Positions 29,760 through 37,859 of a DNA stretch of 64,000 nucleotides are shown one piece after another. Under the pieces are notes generated by a model. That model worked only from the letters and a program-made list of their open reading frames with translations, made no database searches and was not told the DNA's origin. Source of the DNA: Streptomyces sp. NBC_00691 (GTDB lineage: Bacteria > Actinomycetota > Actinomycetes > Streptomycetales > Streptomycetaceae); the NCBI RefSeq assembly GCF_036226665.1, contig NZ_CP109007.1, forward strand, positions 5,558,501 to 5,622,500, in the 5' to 3' direction. Within the stretch, counting starts at the first letter, position 1. Each line of letters opens with the position of its first letter. The translations under genes were made by a program, and so were the position numbers.

Positions 29760-31025
29760 GTGAACGGGCAGCCGATATCGGGGGCATCGGTCGGAGCGAC
29801 GGGGCGGCGCGGCCGACGCGGGGGCGTCAGGCTGCAGGCCCTGGCGGCGGGAGCGCTGCTTCTGGTGCTCACCGCCTGCGGCGGCGGTGAGACGGCGAAC
29901 GGCGGGGGCACGGGGGGCCAGGGTCCGGCCGCCCAGGGCGGCGGCAAGCAGGAGAACGCGGCCTCCCAGGCGGTCGTGTCGATCCTGCCGAAGGACGGCG
30001 CCGACTCGGTCGCCACCAGCGGGATCCTCAAGGTCACCGCGGCGCAGGGCAAGCTGACCACGGTCACGGTCGCCGACTCGAAGGGCACCGCGGTCGAGGG
30101 CAGGATCGCGGCGGACGGGGCCAGCTGGTCGCCGACCGCGCACCTCGCCGCGGCCACGCAGTACAAGGTCCACGCGATCGCGAAGGACGCCGAGGGCCGC
30201 GAGTCGGCGAAGGACACCACCTTCACCACCCTCGTCCCGAAGAACACCTTCATCGGCCAGTACACGCCGGAGGACGGTTCGACCGTCGGCGTCGGCATGC
30301 CAGTGTCCGTCAACTTCACCCGGGGCATCACCGACCCGGAGGCCGTCGAGAAGGCCATCAAGGTGACGTCCGAGCCGTCCGTGCCGATCGAGGGCCACTG
30401 GTTCGGCAACGACCGCCTCGACTTCCGCCCGGAGAACTACTGGGCCGCGGGCACCAAGGTGACCGTGCACCTCAACCTGGACGGCGTCGAGGGCCGCCCG
30501 GGTGTCTACGGCAAGCAGAAGAAGACGATCACCTTCACCATCGGCCGCCGCCAGGTCTCCACCGTCGACGCGAGCGCCAAGACGATGAAGATCGAGCGCG
30601 ACGGCAAGATCATCAAGACGATCCCGATCACCGCGGGCGCGCCGTCCACGACCACGTACAACGGTCAGATGGTCATCAGCGAGAAGTACAAGGTGACCCG
30701 CATGAACGGGGCCACGGTCGGCTTCGGCGGGGAGTACGACATCAAGGACGTGCCGCACGCGATGCGTCTGTCCACCTCGGGCACCTTCGTACACGGCAAC
30801 TACTGGGCCTCGTCGGACACGTTCGGCTCCGCCAACGTCAGCCACGGCTGCGTCGGCCTCCAGGACGCGCGGGGCGCGGGCGACAGCTCGAAGCCGGCCG
30901 CCTGGTTCTACGACCGCTCGATCATCGGTGACGTGGTCGTCGTGAAGAACTCGAAGGACAAGCAGATCCAGCCGGACAACGGCCTCAACGGCTGGAACAT
31001 GGACTGGTCGGAGTGGATCAGGTAG
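29760..31025 (+). CDS. L,D-transpeptidase lipoprotein (second of two paralogs)
   Basis: A 421-aa paralog of the preceding gene, from the GTG at 29760 with GGGGAG upstream. The lipobox is LTAC (Cys40), followed by a Gly/Gln-rich linker (about 41-70), two Ig-like domains and the YkuD domain with SHGCVGL, catalytic Cys364. Long blocks are identical between the two proteins (RMNGATVGFGGEYDIKDVPH, NYW, SANVSHGCVGL), showing an old tandem duplication. It acts outside the membrane on peptidoglycan and ends at a strong terminator. The separate upstream region suggests its own promoter. Confidence 0.93.
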   Translation: MNGQPISGASVGATGRRGRRGGVRLQALAAGALLLVLTACGGGETANGGGTGGQGPAAQGGGKQENAASQAVVSILPKDGADSVATSGILKVTAAQGKLTTVTVADSKGTAVEGRIAADGASWSPTAHLAAATQYKVHAIAKDAEGRESAKDTTFTTLVPKNTFIGQYTPEDGSTVGVGMPVSVNFTRGITDPEAVEKAIKVTSEPSVPIEGHWFGNDRLDFRPENYWAAGTKVTVHLNLDGVEGRPGVYGKQKKTITFTIGRRQVSTVDASAKTMKIERDGKIIKTIPITAGAPSTTTYNGQMVISEKYKVTRMNGATVGFGGEYDIKDVPHAMRLSTSGTFVHGNYWASSDTFGSANVSHGCVGLQDARGAGDSSKPAAWFYDRSIIGDVVVVKNSKDKQIQPDNGLNGWNMDWSEWIR

Positions 31026-31045
31026 TCCACCGCTCGTACGTCCGA

Positions 31046-31080
31046 GGGACCCGGTGCTGTGAGCAACAGCACCGGGTCCC
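31046..31080 (+). terminator. strong terminator after the L,D-transpeptidases
   Basis: A perfect 15-bp stem (31046-31060 with 31066-31080) and 5-base loop, 20 bases past the stop, followed by TTCG. It is among the strongest hairpins in the window. Confidence 0.85.
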
Positions 31081-31110
31081 TTCGCGTTAACGGACACTAA
31101 CCTTCCTCCC

Positions 31111-31878
31111 ATGACTGTGAACCTCGAAGTCGCCGAAGGCGTCGGCACGATCCGCCTCGACCGCCCCCCGATGAACGCGCTGGACATCGCCACCCAGGAC
31201 CGGCTGCGCGAGCTCGCCCAGGAGGCGACCGACCGCGACGACGTGCGGGCCGTGATCATCTACGGCGGCGAGAAGGTGTTCGCGGCCGGCGCGGACATCA
31301 AGGAGATGCAGGTCATGGACCATGTGGCCATGGTCAAGCGCTCCCGCGCCCTCCAGGACTCCTTCACCGCCGTCGCCCGCATCCCCAAGCCGGTCGTCGC
31401 GGCCGTCACCGGCTACGCCCTCGGGGGAGGCTGCGAGCTCGCGCTCTGCGCCGACTACCGGATCGCCGCCGCCAACGCCAAACTCGGCCAGCCGGAGATC
31501 CTGCTCGGCCTGATCCCCGGCGCCGGCGGCACCCAGCGGCTGGCCCGGCTCGTCGGCCCCTCCAAGGCCAAGGACCTCATCTTCACCGGCCGGATGGTCA
31601 AGGCCGACGAGGCCCTGACGATGGGTCTGGTCGACCGGGTCGTCCCCGCCGACGAGGTGTACGAGCAGGCGCACGCCTGGGCCGCCAAGCTGGCGCAGGG
31701 CCCGGCCGTCGCGCTGCGGGCCGCGAAGGAGGCGATCGACCAGGGTCTGGAGGCCGACATCGACACCGGTCTCGCCATCGAGCGGACCTGGTTCGCGGGT
31801 CTGTTCGCGACGGAGGACCGCGCGAACGGGATGCGCAGCTTCGTCGAGGAGGGCCCGGGGAAGGCGAAGTTCGCCTGA
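31111..31878 (+). CDS. Enoyl-CoA hydratase/isomerase family protein
   Basis: A 255-aa crotonase-fold protein, probably hydrating trans-2-enoyl-CoA in beta-oxidation or amino-acid catabolism. The oxyanion-hole segments GADIKEM and GYALGGGCELALCADYRI are present. Both catalytic glutamates of rat crotonase are kept (Glu in GGGCEL and in GQPEILLG, followed by IPGAGGTQRL). No other CoA-ester genes are adjacent, so the pathway is undefined. The ATG has no clear ribosome binding site. Confidence 0.92.
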   Translation: MTVNLEVAEGVGTIRLDRPPMNALDIATQDRLRELAQEATDRDDVRAVIIYGGEKVFAAGADIKEMQVMDHVAMVKRSRALQDSFTAVARIPKPVVAAVTGYALGGGCELALCADYRIAAANAKLGQPEILLGLIPGAGGTQRLARLVGPSKAKDLIFTGRMVKADEALTMGLVDRVVPADEVYEQAHAWAAKLAQGPAVALRAAKEAIDQGLEADIDTGLAIERTWFAGLFATEDRANGMRSFVEEGPGKAKFA

Positions 31879-31958
31879 GGTGACAGACGTCCCTTCGTGG
31901 GGGGCCGATTCCACCGGAACGGCCCCCGCGATCGGCTCCGTGCGGCCATGATGGGGGC

Positions 31959-32465
31959 ATGGCGGGCCTGGAGGGTAGGGAACAACCGTGGCAGCGCACT
32001 GGCGCCGCCGCACCGCGGTGGTCACCGGCCGCGGACGACGAACAGGCCGCCGACGCAGTCGAGTTGTACGGTAATCCGGCCGAGGAGGATGTCCGGCTGC
32101 CGTCCCGTCCCGAATCCGCGTGGGTGGCCCGCAGACTCACCCAGCACGTCGTGCTGCGGCAGTGGGCGCTCGGTCCGCAGATCGCCGAGCACGCGGTGCT
32201 CCTGGTGTCGGAGCTCGTCGGGAACGCGGTCCGGCACACCGGTGCGCGGGTCTTCGCGCTGCGGCTGCAGCGGCGGCGGGGCTGGATCCGGATCGAGGTG
32301 CGGGACCCCTCGCGCGGGCTGCCCTGTCTGATGCCGGTGCACGAGCTCGACACGAGCGGCCGGGGGCTCTTCCTGGTCGACAAGCTCTCGGACCGATGGG
32401 GTGTGGACCTGGCGCCCCGCGGCAAGACGACCTGGTTCGAGATGCGGGTCGCCGACCGCCCCTGA
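31959..32465 (+). CDS. ATP-binding regulatory protein (HATPase_c_2, anti-sigma-factor-like)
   Basis: A 168-aa soluble protein with a GHKL ATPase domain of the RsbW/SpoIIAB type (about 50-165): the N box SELVGNAVRHTG, the G1 region VRDPSRGLP and the G2 region TSGRGLFLVDKLSDRWGV. Streptomyces encode dozens of these; some are anti-sigma factors, most are unassigned. No sigma or anti-anti-sigma gene is adjacent. The N-terminal 45 residues are probably disordered. Confidence 0.88.
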   Translation: MAGLEGREQPWQRTGAAAPRWSPAADDEQAADAVELYGNPAEEDVRLPSRPESAWVARRLTQHVVLRQWALGPQIAEHAVLLVSELVGNAVRHTGARVFALRLQRRRGWIRIEVRDPSRGLPCLMPVHELDTSGRGLFLVDKLSDRWGVDLAPRGKTTWFEMRVADRP

Positions 32466-32488
32466 GGCCCGACGGCCGCCCCCGGACG

Positions 32489-32535
32489 CACGGAAGCCCC
32501 CGTGCGCCGTGGTGGGGCGCGTGGGGGCTTCCGTG
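32489..32535 (+). terminator. terminator after the HATPase gene
   Basis: Long GC arms (32489-32508 with 32514-32535, one bulge), 24 bases past the stop. Confidence 0.75.
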
Positions 32536-32856
32536 TGATGCGCCGTGGACGGGGGGGTGTATCCACGGCTGCTATGTCGACCTGGCCCGGGTCAATGGGG
32601 GTCGTGCCACCGACTATGGCAGACAGGGGGCCATACCGCCAAAAGTCCCTACTGGGGCAAACAAGGCCAAAAGCGGACACTTTAATAGTGAATCGTTGGT
32701 GACGTGTGGCACTCACCTTGCAAACAATGAATGACTATGCGGTTCGATGATTGTTCCTCGGGGTCGTCCGCATGCTGGACGCCCTCTCGTGGCTCGCAAA
32801 CGTCCTGAATTGGCCTAATCGTAATAAATCGGGCGCCATCGCCCTTAAATGGTCGC
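32536..32856. other. AT-richer intergenic region upstream of the NodB-like gene
   Basis: These 321 bases are unusually AT-rich for the window (for example around 32680-32750 and 32815-32850) and contain no supported gene. They should hold the promoter of the following two-gene operon. No clear sigma consensus or riboswitch fold is visible. Confidence 0.5.
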
Positions 32857-33621
32857 GTGAAGCCGATCGACCGCCGCGGAGCCCTCCGGGCCGGTGCGGC
32901 CGCCGCCCTCGCGGGAGCCCTCACCACCGCCTGCGGCACGACCCCCCGCCCCGCCGCGCCCGCGCCCCGCCGTCCCGCCGCCGCACCCGTCGCGGCCCCC
33001 GCCCCCCGGCGCCTCCCCGGGCAGCCCGCCGAGATCACCCACGGCCCCCGCGACCGGCCCCGGGTCGCGCTCACCTTCCACGGCCAGGGCGACCCCGCCC
33101 TGGCCCGGAGGCTCCTCGGCCAGGCCGAGAAGGCCGGCGCCCGCGTCACCGTCCTCGCCGTCGGCAGCTGGCTCGACCAGCACCCCGACCTCGCCCGCCG
33201 CATCCTCGACGGCGGCCACGACCTCGGCAACCACACCCAGCGCCACATCGACGTCAACACCATGACCGAGACCGAGGCCCTCGCCGAGATCGAGGCCTGC
33301 GCCACCCGGCTGCGCCGGCTCACCGGCTCCATCGGCACCTGGTTCCGGCCCTCCCGCACCCAGCACGCCGCCCCCGCCGTCCTGCGCGCCGCCCGACGCG
33401 CCGGATACCCGCACGTCCTCTCGTACGACGTCGACTCCCTCGACTTCACCTCGCCCGGCGCCACCACCGTCGTCCGCAACGTCACCGGATCCGTCCGCGC
33501 CGGATCCGTCGTCAGCCTGCACTTCGGCTACCCGGACACCGCCGACGCGCTGCCCCTCCTCCTCGCCGACCTCGACCGCCGCGGACTGCGCGCGGTCACC
33601 ACCACGGAGCTGCTGACCTGA
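32857..33621 (+). CDS. NodB-fold (polysaccharide deacetylase-like) lipoprotein lacking motif 1
   Basis: A 254-aa exported protein with a DRRGALRAG twin-Arg-like N-region and a lipobox ending at Cys26 (TTAC), then an Ala/Pro linker to about residue 55. The NodB homology domain (68-254) keeps motif 2 (HTQRH, 126-130), motif 3 (RPS, from 164), motif 4 (DVDSLDF, 191-197) and motif 5 (SLHFGY, 220-225). Motif 1, normally TFDDGP with the catalytic base and a metal ligand, reads TFHGQGD (73-79), so both aspartates are replaced. Deacetylase activity is therefore doubtful; it may bind glycan or act differently. Its stop overlaps the next ATG by one base. Confidence 0.85.
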   Translation: MKPIDRRGALRAGAAAALAGALTTACGTTPRPAAPAPRRPAAAPVAAPAPRRLPGQPAEITHGPRDRPRVALTFHGQGDPALARRLLGQAEKAGARVTVLAVGSWLDQHPDLARRILDGGHDLGNHTQRHIDVNTMTETEALAEIEACATRLRRLTGSIGTWFRPSRTQHAAPAVLRAARRAGYPHVLSYDVDSLDFTSPGATTVVRNVTGSVRAGSVVSLHFGYPDTADALPLLLADLDRRGLRAVTTTELLT

Positions 33622-34790
33622 TGGCACACCGCACGCAGACCCTCCTCGCCGCAGTCCTCCTCGCCGCGCTCGCCGGCTGCGGCGGCGGGGACCCGGGCGA
33701 CGGCGCCGCCCCGGTGAAGAAGGCCGCCCCCGTCCGCCCCGAGCCCGCCGCGGCCCCCGCCGGACTCCCCGGCATGCCGCCGGTCCTCGACCCGAAGGAC
33801 GTCTACGCCGCCGACCGGCCCGACCGGCTCTCGCCCGTCGTCAAGAACTTCCCCTCCCGGGTCTACGTCCCCAACACCAACTCCAACACCGTCTCCGTCA
33901 TCGACCCGGCCACCTACCAGGTCGTCGAGACCATCCCCGTCGGCAACCAGCCCCAGCACGTCGTCCCCTCCTGGGACATGAAGACCCTCTGGGTCAACAA
34001 CAACCGGGGCCACACCCTCACCCCCATCGACCCGGCCACCGGCGTCGCCGGCAAGCCCGTCGAGGTCCACGACCCGTACAACCTGTACTTCACGCCCAAC
34101 GGCAAGTACGCCGTCGTGATGGCCTCGCTCGACCGCGAACTCGTCTTCCGCGACCCGCACACCATGGAACGGAAGAAGACCGTCCCGGTCAGCTGCTACG
34201 GCGTCAACCACGCCGACTTCTCCGCCGACGGCCGCTACTTCGTCGTCTCCTGCGAGTTCTCCGGCGAGCTGCTCAAGGTCGACACCGAGCGGATGGAGGT
34301 GACCGGCCGGCAGAAGCTGCCCTTCGAGGGCGCCATGCCGCAGGACGTGAAGCTCTCCCCCGACGGCAGGACCTTCTACATCGCCGACATGATGGCCCAC
34401 GGCATGTGGGTCCTCGACGGCGAGAAGTTCACCACCCCCGCCCTGATGCCCACCGGCAAGGGCGCCCACGGGCTCTACATCAGCCGGGACTCCCGCGAGA
34501 TGTACGTCCCCAACCGCGGCGAGGGCTCCATCTCCGTCTTCGACTTCGAGAAGAACAAGCTGACGAAGAAGTGGTGGCTGCCGGACGGCGGATCCCCCGA
34601 CATGGGAGGCGTCTCCGCCGACGGCAAGGTCCTCTGGCTCTCCGGCCGCTACGACTCCGAGGTGTACGCGATCGACACCGCGACCGGGAAGCAGCTGGCC
34701 CGCATCCCCGTCGGCGGCGGCCCCCACGGCCTCGCCGTCTACCCCCAGCCGGGGCGCTACTCGCTCGGCCACACGGGAGTCTTCCGCTAG
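33621..34790 (+). CDS. YVTN-type beta-propeller lipoprotein
   Basis: A 389-aa exported lipoprotein with lipobox LAGC at Cys20. A Pro/Ala-rich linker (to about 75) leads into a seven-bladed beta-propeller built of YVTN/YncE repeats (RVYVPNTNSNTVSVIDPATY, TLWVNNNRGHTLTPIDPATG, MYVPNRGEGSISVFD, VLWLSGRYDSEVYAIDTATG). It is translationally coupled to the NodB-like lipoprotein (TGATG), so the two probably work together at the cell surface. No enzymatic residues are recognisable; a binding or scaffold role is inferred. Confidence 0.88.
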   Translation: MAHRTQTLLAAVLLAALAGCGGGDPGDGAAPVKKAAPVRPEPAAAPAGLPGMPPVLDPKDVYAADRPDRLSPVVKNFPSRVYVPNTNSNTVSVIDPATYQVVETIPVGNQPQHVVPSWDMKTLWVNNNRGHTLTPIDPATGVAGKPVEVHDPYNLYFTPNGKYAVVMASLDRELVFRDPHTMERKKTVPVSCYGVNHADFSADGRYFVVSCEFSGELLKVDTERMEVTGRQKLPFEGAMPQDVKLSPDGRTFYIADMMAHGMWVLDGEKFTTPALMPTGKGAHGLYISRDSREMYVPNRGEGSISVFDFEKNKLTKKWWLPDGGSPDMGGVSADGKVLWLSGRYDSEVYAIDTATGKQLARIPVGGGPHGLAVYPQPGRYSLGHTGVFR

Positions 34791-34812
34791 GGCCTGTCGT
34801 GTCGAACAGGCC
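34791..34812. terminator. bidirectional terminator hairpin
   Basis: GGCCTGT (34791-34797) pairs with ACAGGCC (34806-34812) between convergent genes, directly after the beta-propeller stop. Confidence 0.6.
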
Positions 34813-34825
34813 CGCGAGCGGCTGG

Positions 34826-35464
34826 TCAGCCGGCGACCAGGAGGGCCTCCGAGGCCACCGGGCGGTAGCCCGCCGCCTGGAAGGCCCGGACGCTGCGGGC
34901 GTTGCCCGGGGACTGCTGGGCCCAGACCACGGCGTCCGGCGTGAGATGCCGCGCCGCCGTGGCCAGGGCGCGGCCCAGCCCCCGGTGGCGTACCTCCTCG
35001 TCGACCTCGACCGCCGCCTCCCAGCGGCCCGCCACACCCCGGCCCAGGACCACGAGACCGCCGTCCGCGGCCCACACCCGGACGTCGTCGCGGAACTTCA
35101 GCGCCCGCGCGACCCGGGGGTGGTCCGGGTCCACGATCTCCCGGAGCTCCAGCGGGGGAGCGCCCGGCAGCGCGTCGGCGACCGTGAGCAGGTCGATCGT
35201 GTTCATGTGCCGGCCGGTGCGGGCCATCAGCGCCATCAGGAATCCCGGGTTCATGCTCGCCGCCAGCGGGTCGCTCGACGTGGCCGCGAGCGCGTCCCGC
35301 ACCCACTCCGGGCCGGCGTCGGTGAAGACCACCGAATGGGCGGTGAAGGCGAGCACCCCGGCGTCCCGGGGACCGGGCTGCGGCACGACCGTCGTCGTCC
35401 CGTCCGGGGGAGGGAAGTCCCCGCGCGCCGCCGCCGCCAGGATCCGTGCCACCTCGTCGCTCAT
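34826..35464 (-). CDS. GNAT-family N-acetyltransferase
   Basis: A 212-aa protein ending in a GNAT domain (about 115-212) with the acetyl-CoA pyrophosphate loop RHRGLGRALATAA and the following beta-strand/helix VVWAQQSPGNARSVRAFQAAGY. The N-terminal 110 residues form a family-specific domain. The ATG at 35464 with a GGGGG run upstream is preferred to the longer frame. The substrate is unknown. It is divergent from the EF-hand gene. Confidence 0.85.
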   Translation of the reverse strand: MSDEVARILAAAARGDFPPPDGTTTVVPQPGPRDAGVLAFTAHSVVFTDAGPEWVRDALAATSSDPLAASMNPGFLMALMARTGRHMNTIDLLTVADALPGAPPLELREIVDPDHPRVARALKFRDDVRVWAADGGLVVLGRGVAGRWEAAVEVDEEVRHRGLGRALATAARHLTPDAVVWAQQSPGNARSVRAFQAAGYRPVASEALLVAG

Positions 35465-35538
35465 ACCCCCATCATCCGGCAGCTCCGGGCCAGCTAATCT
35501 GAGCCCCGTCAGTGAAGCACCAAGAAGGGGCGGAAGCA

Positions 35539-35754
35539 GTGGCGGACATCGACTCGGCACGCACGGCATTCAACAAGTTCGACGTGGACGGCGACGGCTT
35601 CATCACGGCCGCGGAGTACAAGAGCGTCATGGCGCAGCTGGGCGACTTCCACGTCACGGAGACGGTCGCCGAGGCCCTCATCAAGCAGCGTGACGACAAC
35701 GGCGACGGCCGGCTGTCCTGGGACGAGTTCTGGGGCCACCTCAGCAAGGCCTGA
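35539..35754 (+). CDS. Small EF-hand calcium-binding protein
   Basis: A 71-aa protein of the CabC/CabD type with two canonical EF-hand loops: DVDGDGFITAAE (about residues 15-26) and DDNGDGRLSWDE (about 51-62). Position 12 of each loop is Glu, so both should bind Ca2+. I choose the GTG at 35539 with AAGGGGCGG upstream; homologs start MADI. A GTG at 35512 would add nine residues. Small EF-hand proteins in Streptomyces are thought to buffer or sense calcium during development. It is the last conserved backbone gene before the RiPP block. Confidence 0.92.
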   Translation: MADIDSARTAFNKFDVDGDGFITAAEYKSVMAQLGDFHVTETVAEALIKQRDDNGDGRLSWDEFWGHLSKA

Positions 35755-35887
35755 TCCTCCCGCCCCGACGGGCGGTGCGACATCGCGTCGCCGCCCGTCC
35801 GGGGCCCGGTGCCCGATCGTCCGGTGACGCTTCCCGGACCCCTGGGCACCTCTCCGAGCCGTGTGACGGCGGCGGCCCTCATCGTCT

Positions 35888-35935
35888 CCCCGCCGGGCTC
35901 CCCGCCGGCCTCCCCGCCGGGCTCCCCGCCGGTTC
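35888..35935. repeat. four 12-bp tandem repeats
   Basis: The unit CCCCGCCGGGCT is repeated four times with 1-2 changes, in non-coding sequence. It is probably slippage-derived. Confidence 0.75.
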
Positions 35936-36257
35936 CGGCGTCCCGGGGCGGCCGTCCTGCCGCTCGCCCCCGTCGTCGGCCTCGCCCGCGTCCACCGCAC
36001 CGCCGCCCCTCTCCGGCGGGTGCGCTCCGGTACGTGCCGTACGCCGCGCTCGCGGCCCCCACCGGCGCCCTCACGACCCGTGCCGGTGGCAACTCGCTGC
36101 ACCACATGCCAGTGGCCGGATCCCCGCCCGGCGCGCGAACGATCTCCCCGGCGCCCCCCACCTGGCCTTTTGGCCGGAATCAGAGGGTCCGCCCAGGGCC
36201 TGCCCCCCTGCTTTCCCGCAGGTTGTGAGGCAGCTCGCTGCCAGGCAGCTTCCTGGC

Positions 36258-36275
36258 CTGTCCGGAAGCGGACAG
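36258..36275 (+). promoter_or_regulatory. hairpin in the leader of the small secreted protein gene
   Basis: CTGTCCG-GAAG-CGGACAG, a perfect 7-bp stem with a GAAG tetraloop, lies about 130 bases upstream of the ATG. It is either an RNA hairpin or an operator. Confidence 0.35.
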
Positions 36276-36404
36276 CCGGGGCCCCCCGGTGATTTCCTCT
36301 AGGTGTGCGGACGGGACGGCTGAAAAGCCACCGGCCGCCAAGGACCTCCTGAGACGCACGTACGCCGCACCCGTACCGCATCCGCACCCGGAATGGAGAC
36401 CCAT

Positions 36405-36665
36405 ATGTCCTGTCGCTCGCGCCGCGTAAGCAGTGTCCTCGCCGCCGTCGCCGCCGCCGTCCTCGGCGGTCTGGTGACCGCCTCCCCGGCCGAGGCCGCC
36501 CCCACCGCCCCGCACCACGTCGCCCAGCGCGGTGACGACTTCGTCTGGCCGACCCCGCCGCACCCGCAGATGCCGGACTTCCCCTGCGTCCCGACGCTCC
36601 CCGGACTGCCCTGCGTCATCGACATCCCGGACGACTTCGTCTGGCCGATCGCCCCCAGGAACTGA
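36405..36665 (+). CDS. Small secreted protein with duplicated DDFVWP motif
   Basis: An 86-aa protein from the ATG at 36405 (GGAG six bases upstream, preferred over the ATG at 36393). A signal peptide (about 1-29: RSRR, hydrophobic VLAAVAAAVLGGLV, then SPAEAA cleavage site) leaves a mature chain of about 57 residues. That chain is rich in Pro and contains two DDFVWP copies flanking FPCVPTLPGLPCVIDIP, whose two Cys could form a disulfide. I recognise no family. It is convergent with the TrmB/LuxR regulator at the left end of the RiPP block. Confidence 0.75.
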   Translation: MSCRSRRVSSVLAAVAAAVLGGLVTASPAEAAPTAPHHVAQRGDDFVWPTPPHPQMPDFPCVPTLPGLPCVIDIPDDFVWPIAPRN

Positions 36666-36726
36666 CCCTCATGAACGTCACGACCGCCGCCACGGCCGCC
36701 GCCCCGCTCCGGCTGTACTCCCGGCC

Positions 36727-37710
36727 TCAGATCCACTCCCGGCGGGTCGCCTGCACCCCCGCCTCGAACCGGCTCGACGCACCCAGCCGCTCCATCAGGT
36801 CGGCCACGATCCGCCGCTCCGTCCGCACCCCGATGCCCAGCGCACGCGCCACGGCCTCGTCGGTCAGACCGCTCGCCAGGAGCTGGAGCAGTTTGCGCTC
36901 CTGCGGGGTGAGCCCACCGGGCAGGGCGTCCCCCGGGCCGTTCAGCGGCGAGGCGTGCTCCCAGTAGGCCTCGAAGAGGGCGCGCATGGCCAGGACCACC
37001 GGCTGGCTGCTGAAGAGCAGCGCGGACGGCTGGGCCTGACCGGGCAGCCCGGCGACCACCGCCGCCGTCGTGTCCACGATGAGCAGTCGCATCGGCAGAG
37101 TCGGCGAGGTACGGATCTCGCTGCCTCGCTCCGCCATCCACTGGGCGTGCGCCCGGGTGACCCGGTCACCCGCGACGCTGTCCAGATAGATGGTCCGGAA
37201 GCGGACGCCCCGCTCCATCGCCCGCTCGTTCAGGGGCCGGCCGGCCTCGACGGACTCCTCCGTGAGGGCCTTGCCGGGATGGAAGGCGAGGGACTCGCGC
37301 GTACAGGACTCGGCGAGGGACTCCAGGCGGGTACGGATGTCGTCGACGTTGTCGAGGTGCTCCGCCCCGTCGAGACCGCCCGAGCGGCCCGACGCCGTGT
37401 ACTCGGCCGCGAGAGCGGCGAGGGCGGCACGATTCTGCTCGATCCGCTGCTGCCGCGAGGCGAGTTCGCGCTCCTCGCGCTGGAGCAGCACCTTGAGGCC
37501 GAGCGACGGGTTCACCGCGCGCATCCGGCCCGGACTGTCCCGGGACGGCGCGAGCAGGGAGAGCCGCGTCAGCAGGTCGAGTGCCTCCTCCACCCGTTCC
37601 GTCGTACAGCTCAGCAGTTTCGCCAGGCGCTCCGGATCGTGCTCCTTGTGGAACAGGATCGCGCGGTACACGCCCAGCGTGTGTTGGTCGAGCGACGAGA
37701 CCTCGTCCAC
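36727..37710 (-). CDS. TrmB/LuxR-type transcriptional regulator
   Basis: A 327-aa regulator with an N-terminal TrmB-like winged helix (about 5-70; TLGVYRAILFHKEHDPERLA), a central sensor region with a coiled-coil-like stretch (about 75-105), and a C-terminal LuxR helix-turn-helix (about 262-320; LTPQERKLLQLLASGLTDEA, then LGIGVRTERRIVADLMERLG). The start is the GTG at 37710 with GGGGGA closely upstream; a TTG at 37722 is the alternative. This architecture is common near Streptomyces RiPP and other natural-product clusters, so it is a candidate pathway regulator. It is divergent from the SDR-like gene. Confidence 0.85.
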   Translation of the reverse strand: MDEVSSLDQHTLGVYRAILFHKEHDPERLAKLLSCTTERVEEALDLLTRLSLLAPSRDSPGRMRAVNPSLGLKVLLQREERELASRQQRIEQNRAALAALAAEYTASGRSGGLDGAEHLDNVDDIRTRLESLAESCTRESLAFHPGKALTEESVEAGRPLNERAMERGVRFRTIYLDSVAGDRVTRAHAQWMAERGSEIRTSPTLPMRLLIVDTTAAVVAGLPGQAQPSALLFSSQPVVLAMRALFEAYWEHASPLNGPGDALPGGLTPQERKLLQLLASGLTDEAVARALGIGVRTERRIVADLMERLGASSRFEAGVQATRREWI

Positions 37711-37859
37711 GGTGTCCCCCAATGGTCGTACCGCCCCAGGGTCGTTCGGGGCGGAGTTCCGAACCGGGCTCCGCGCTCCAGCGCCCGAGCGACCCGATTC
37801 ACCCCATTCACACGATCATCACGCTACTCGTTCGACGATCTCCTCGAAAGGGACGTCAC

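Larger units (their letters stand above)
35755..36404. other. 650-bp region without a supported gene
   Basis: Open frames exist on both strands, but none shows a family, a plausible start signal or consistent codon pattern. It contains a 12-bp tandem repeat (35888-35935) and a hairpin (36258-36275). It marks the left border of the accessory block and should hold the promoter and 5' leader of the small secreted protein. Confidence 0.5.

Noticed and set aside
35755..36404. Coding sequence between the EF-hand and small secreted protein genes
   Set aside because: Frames of 127-292 codons exist on both strands, but none has a domain, convincing start or consistent composition; tandem repeats interrupt them.
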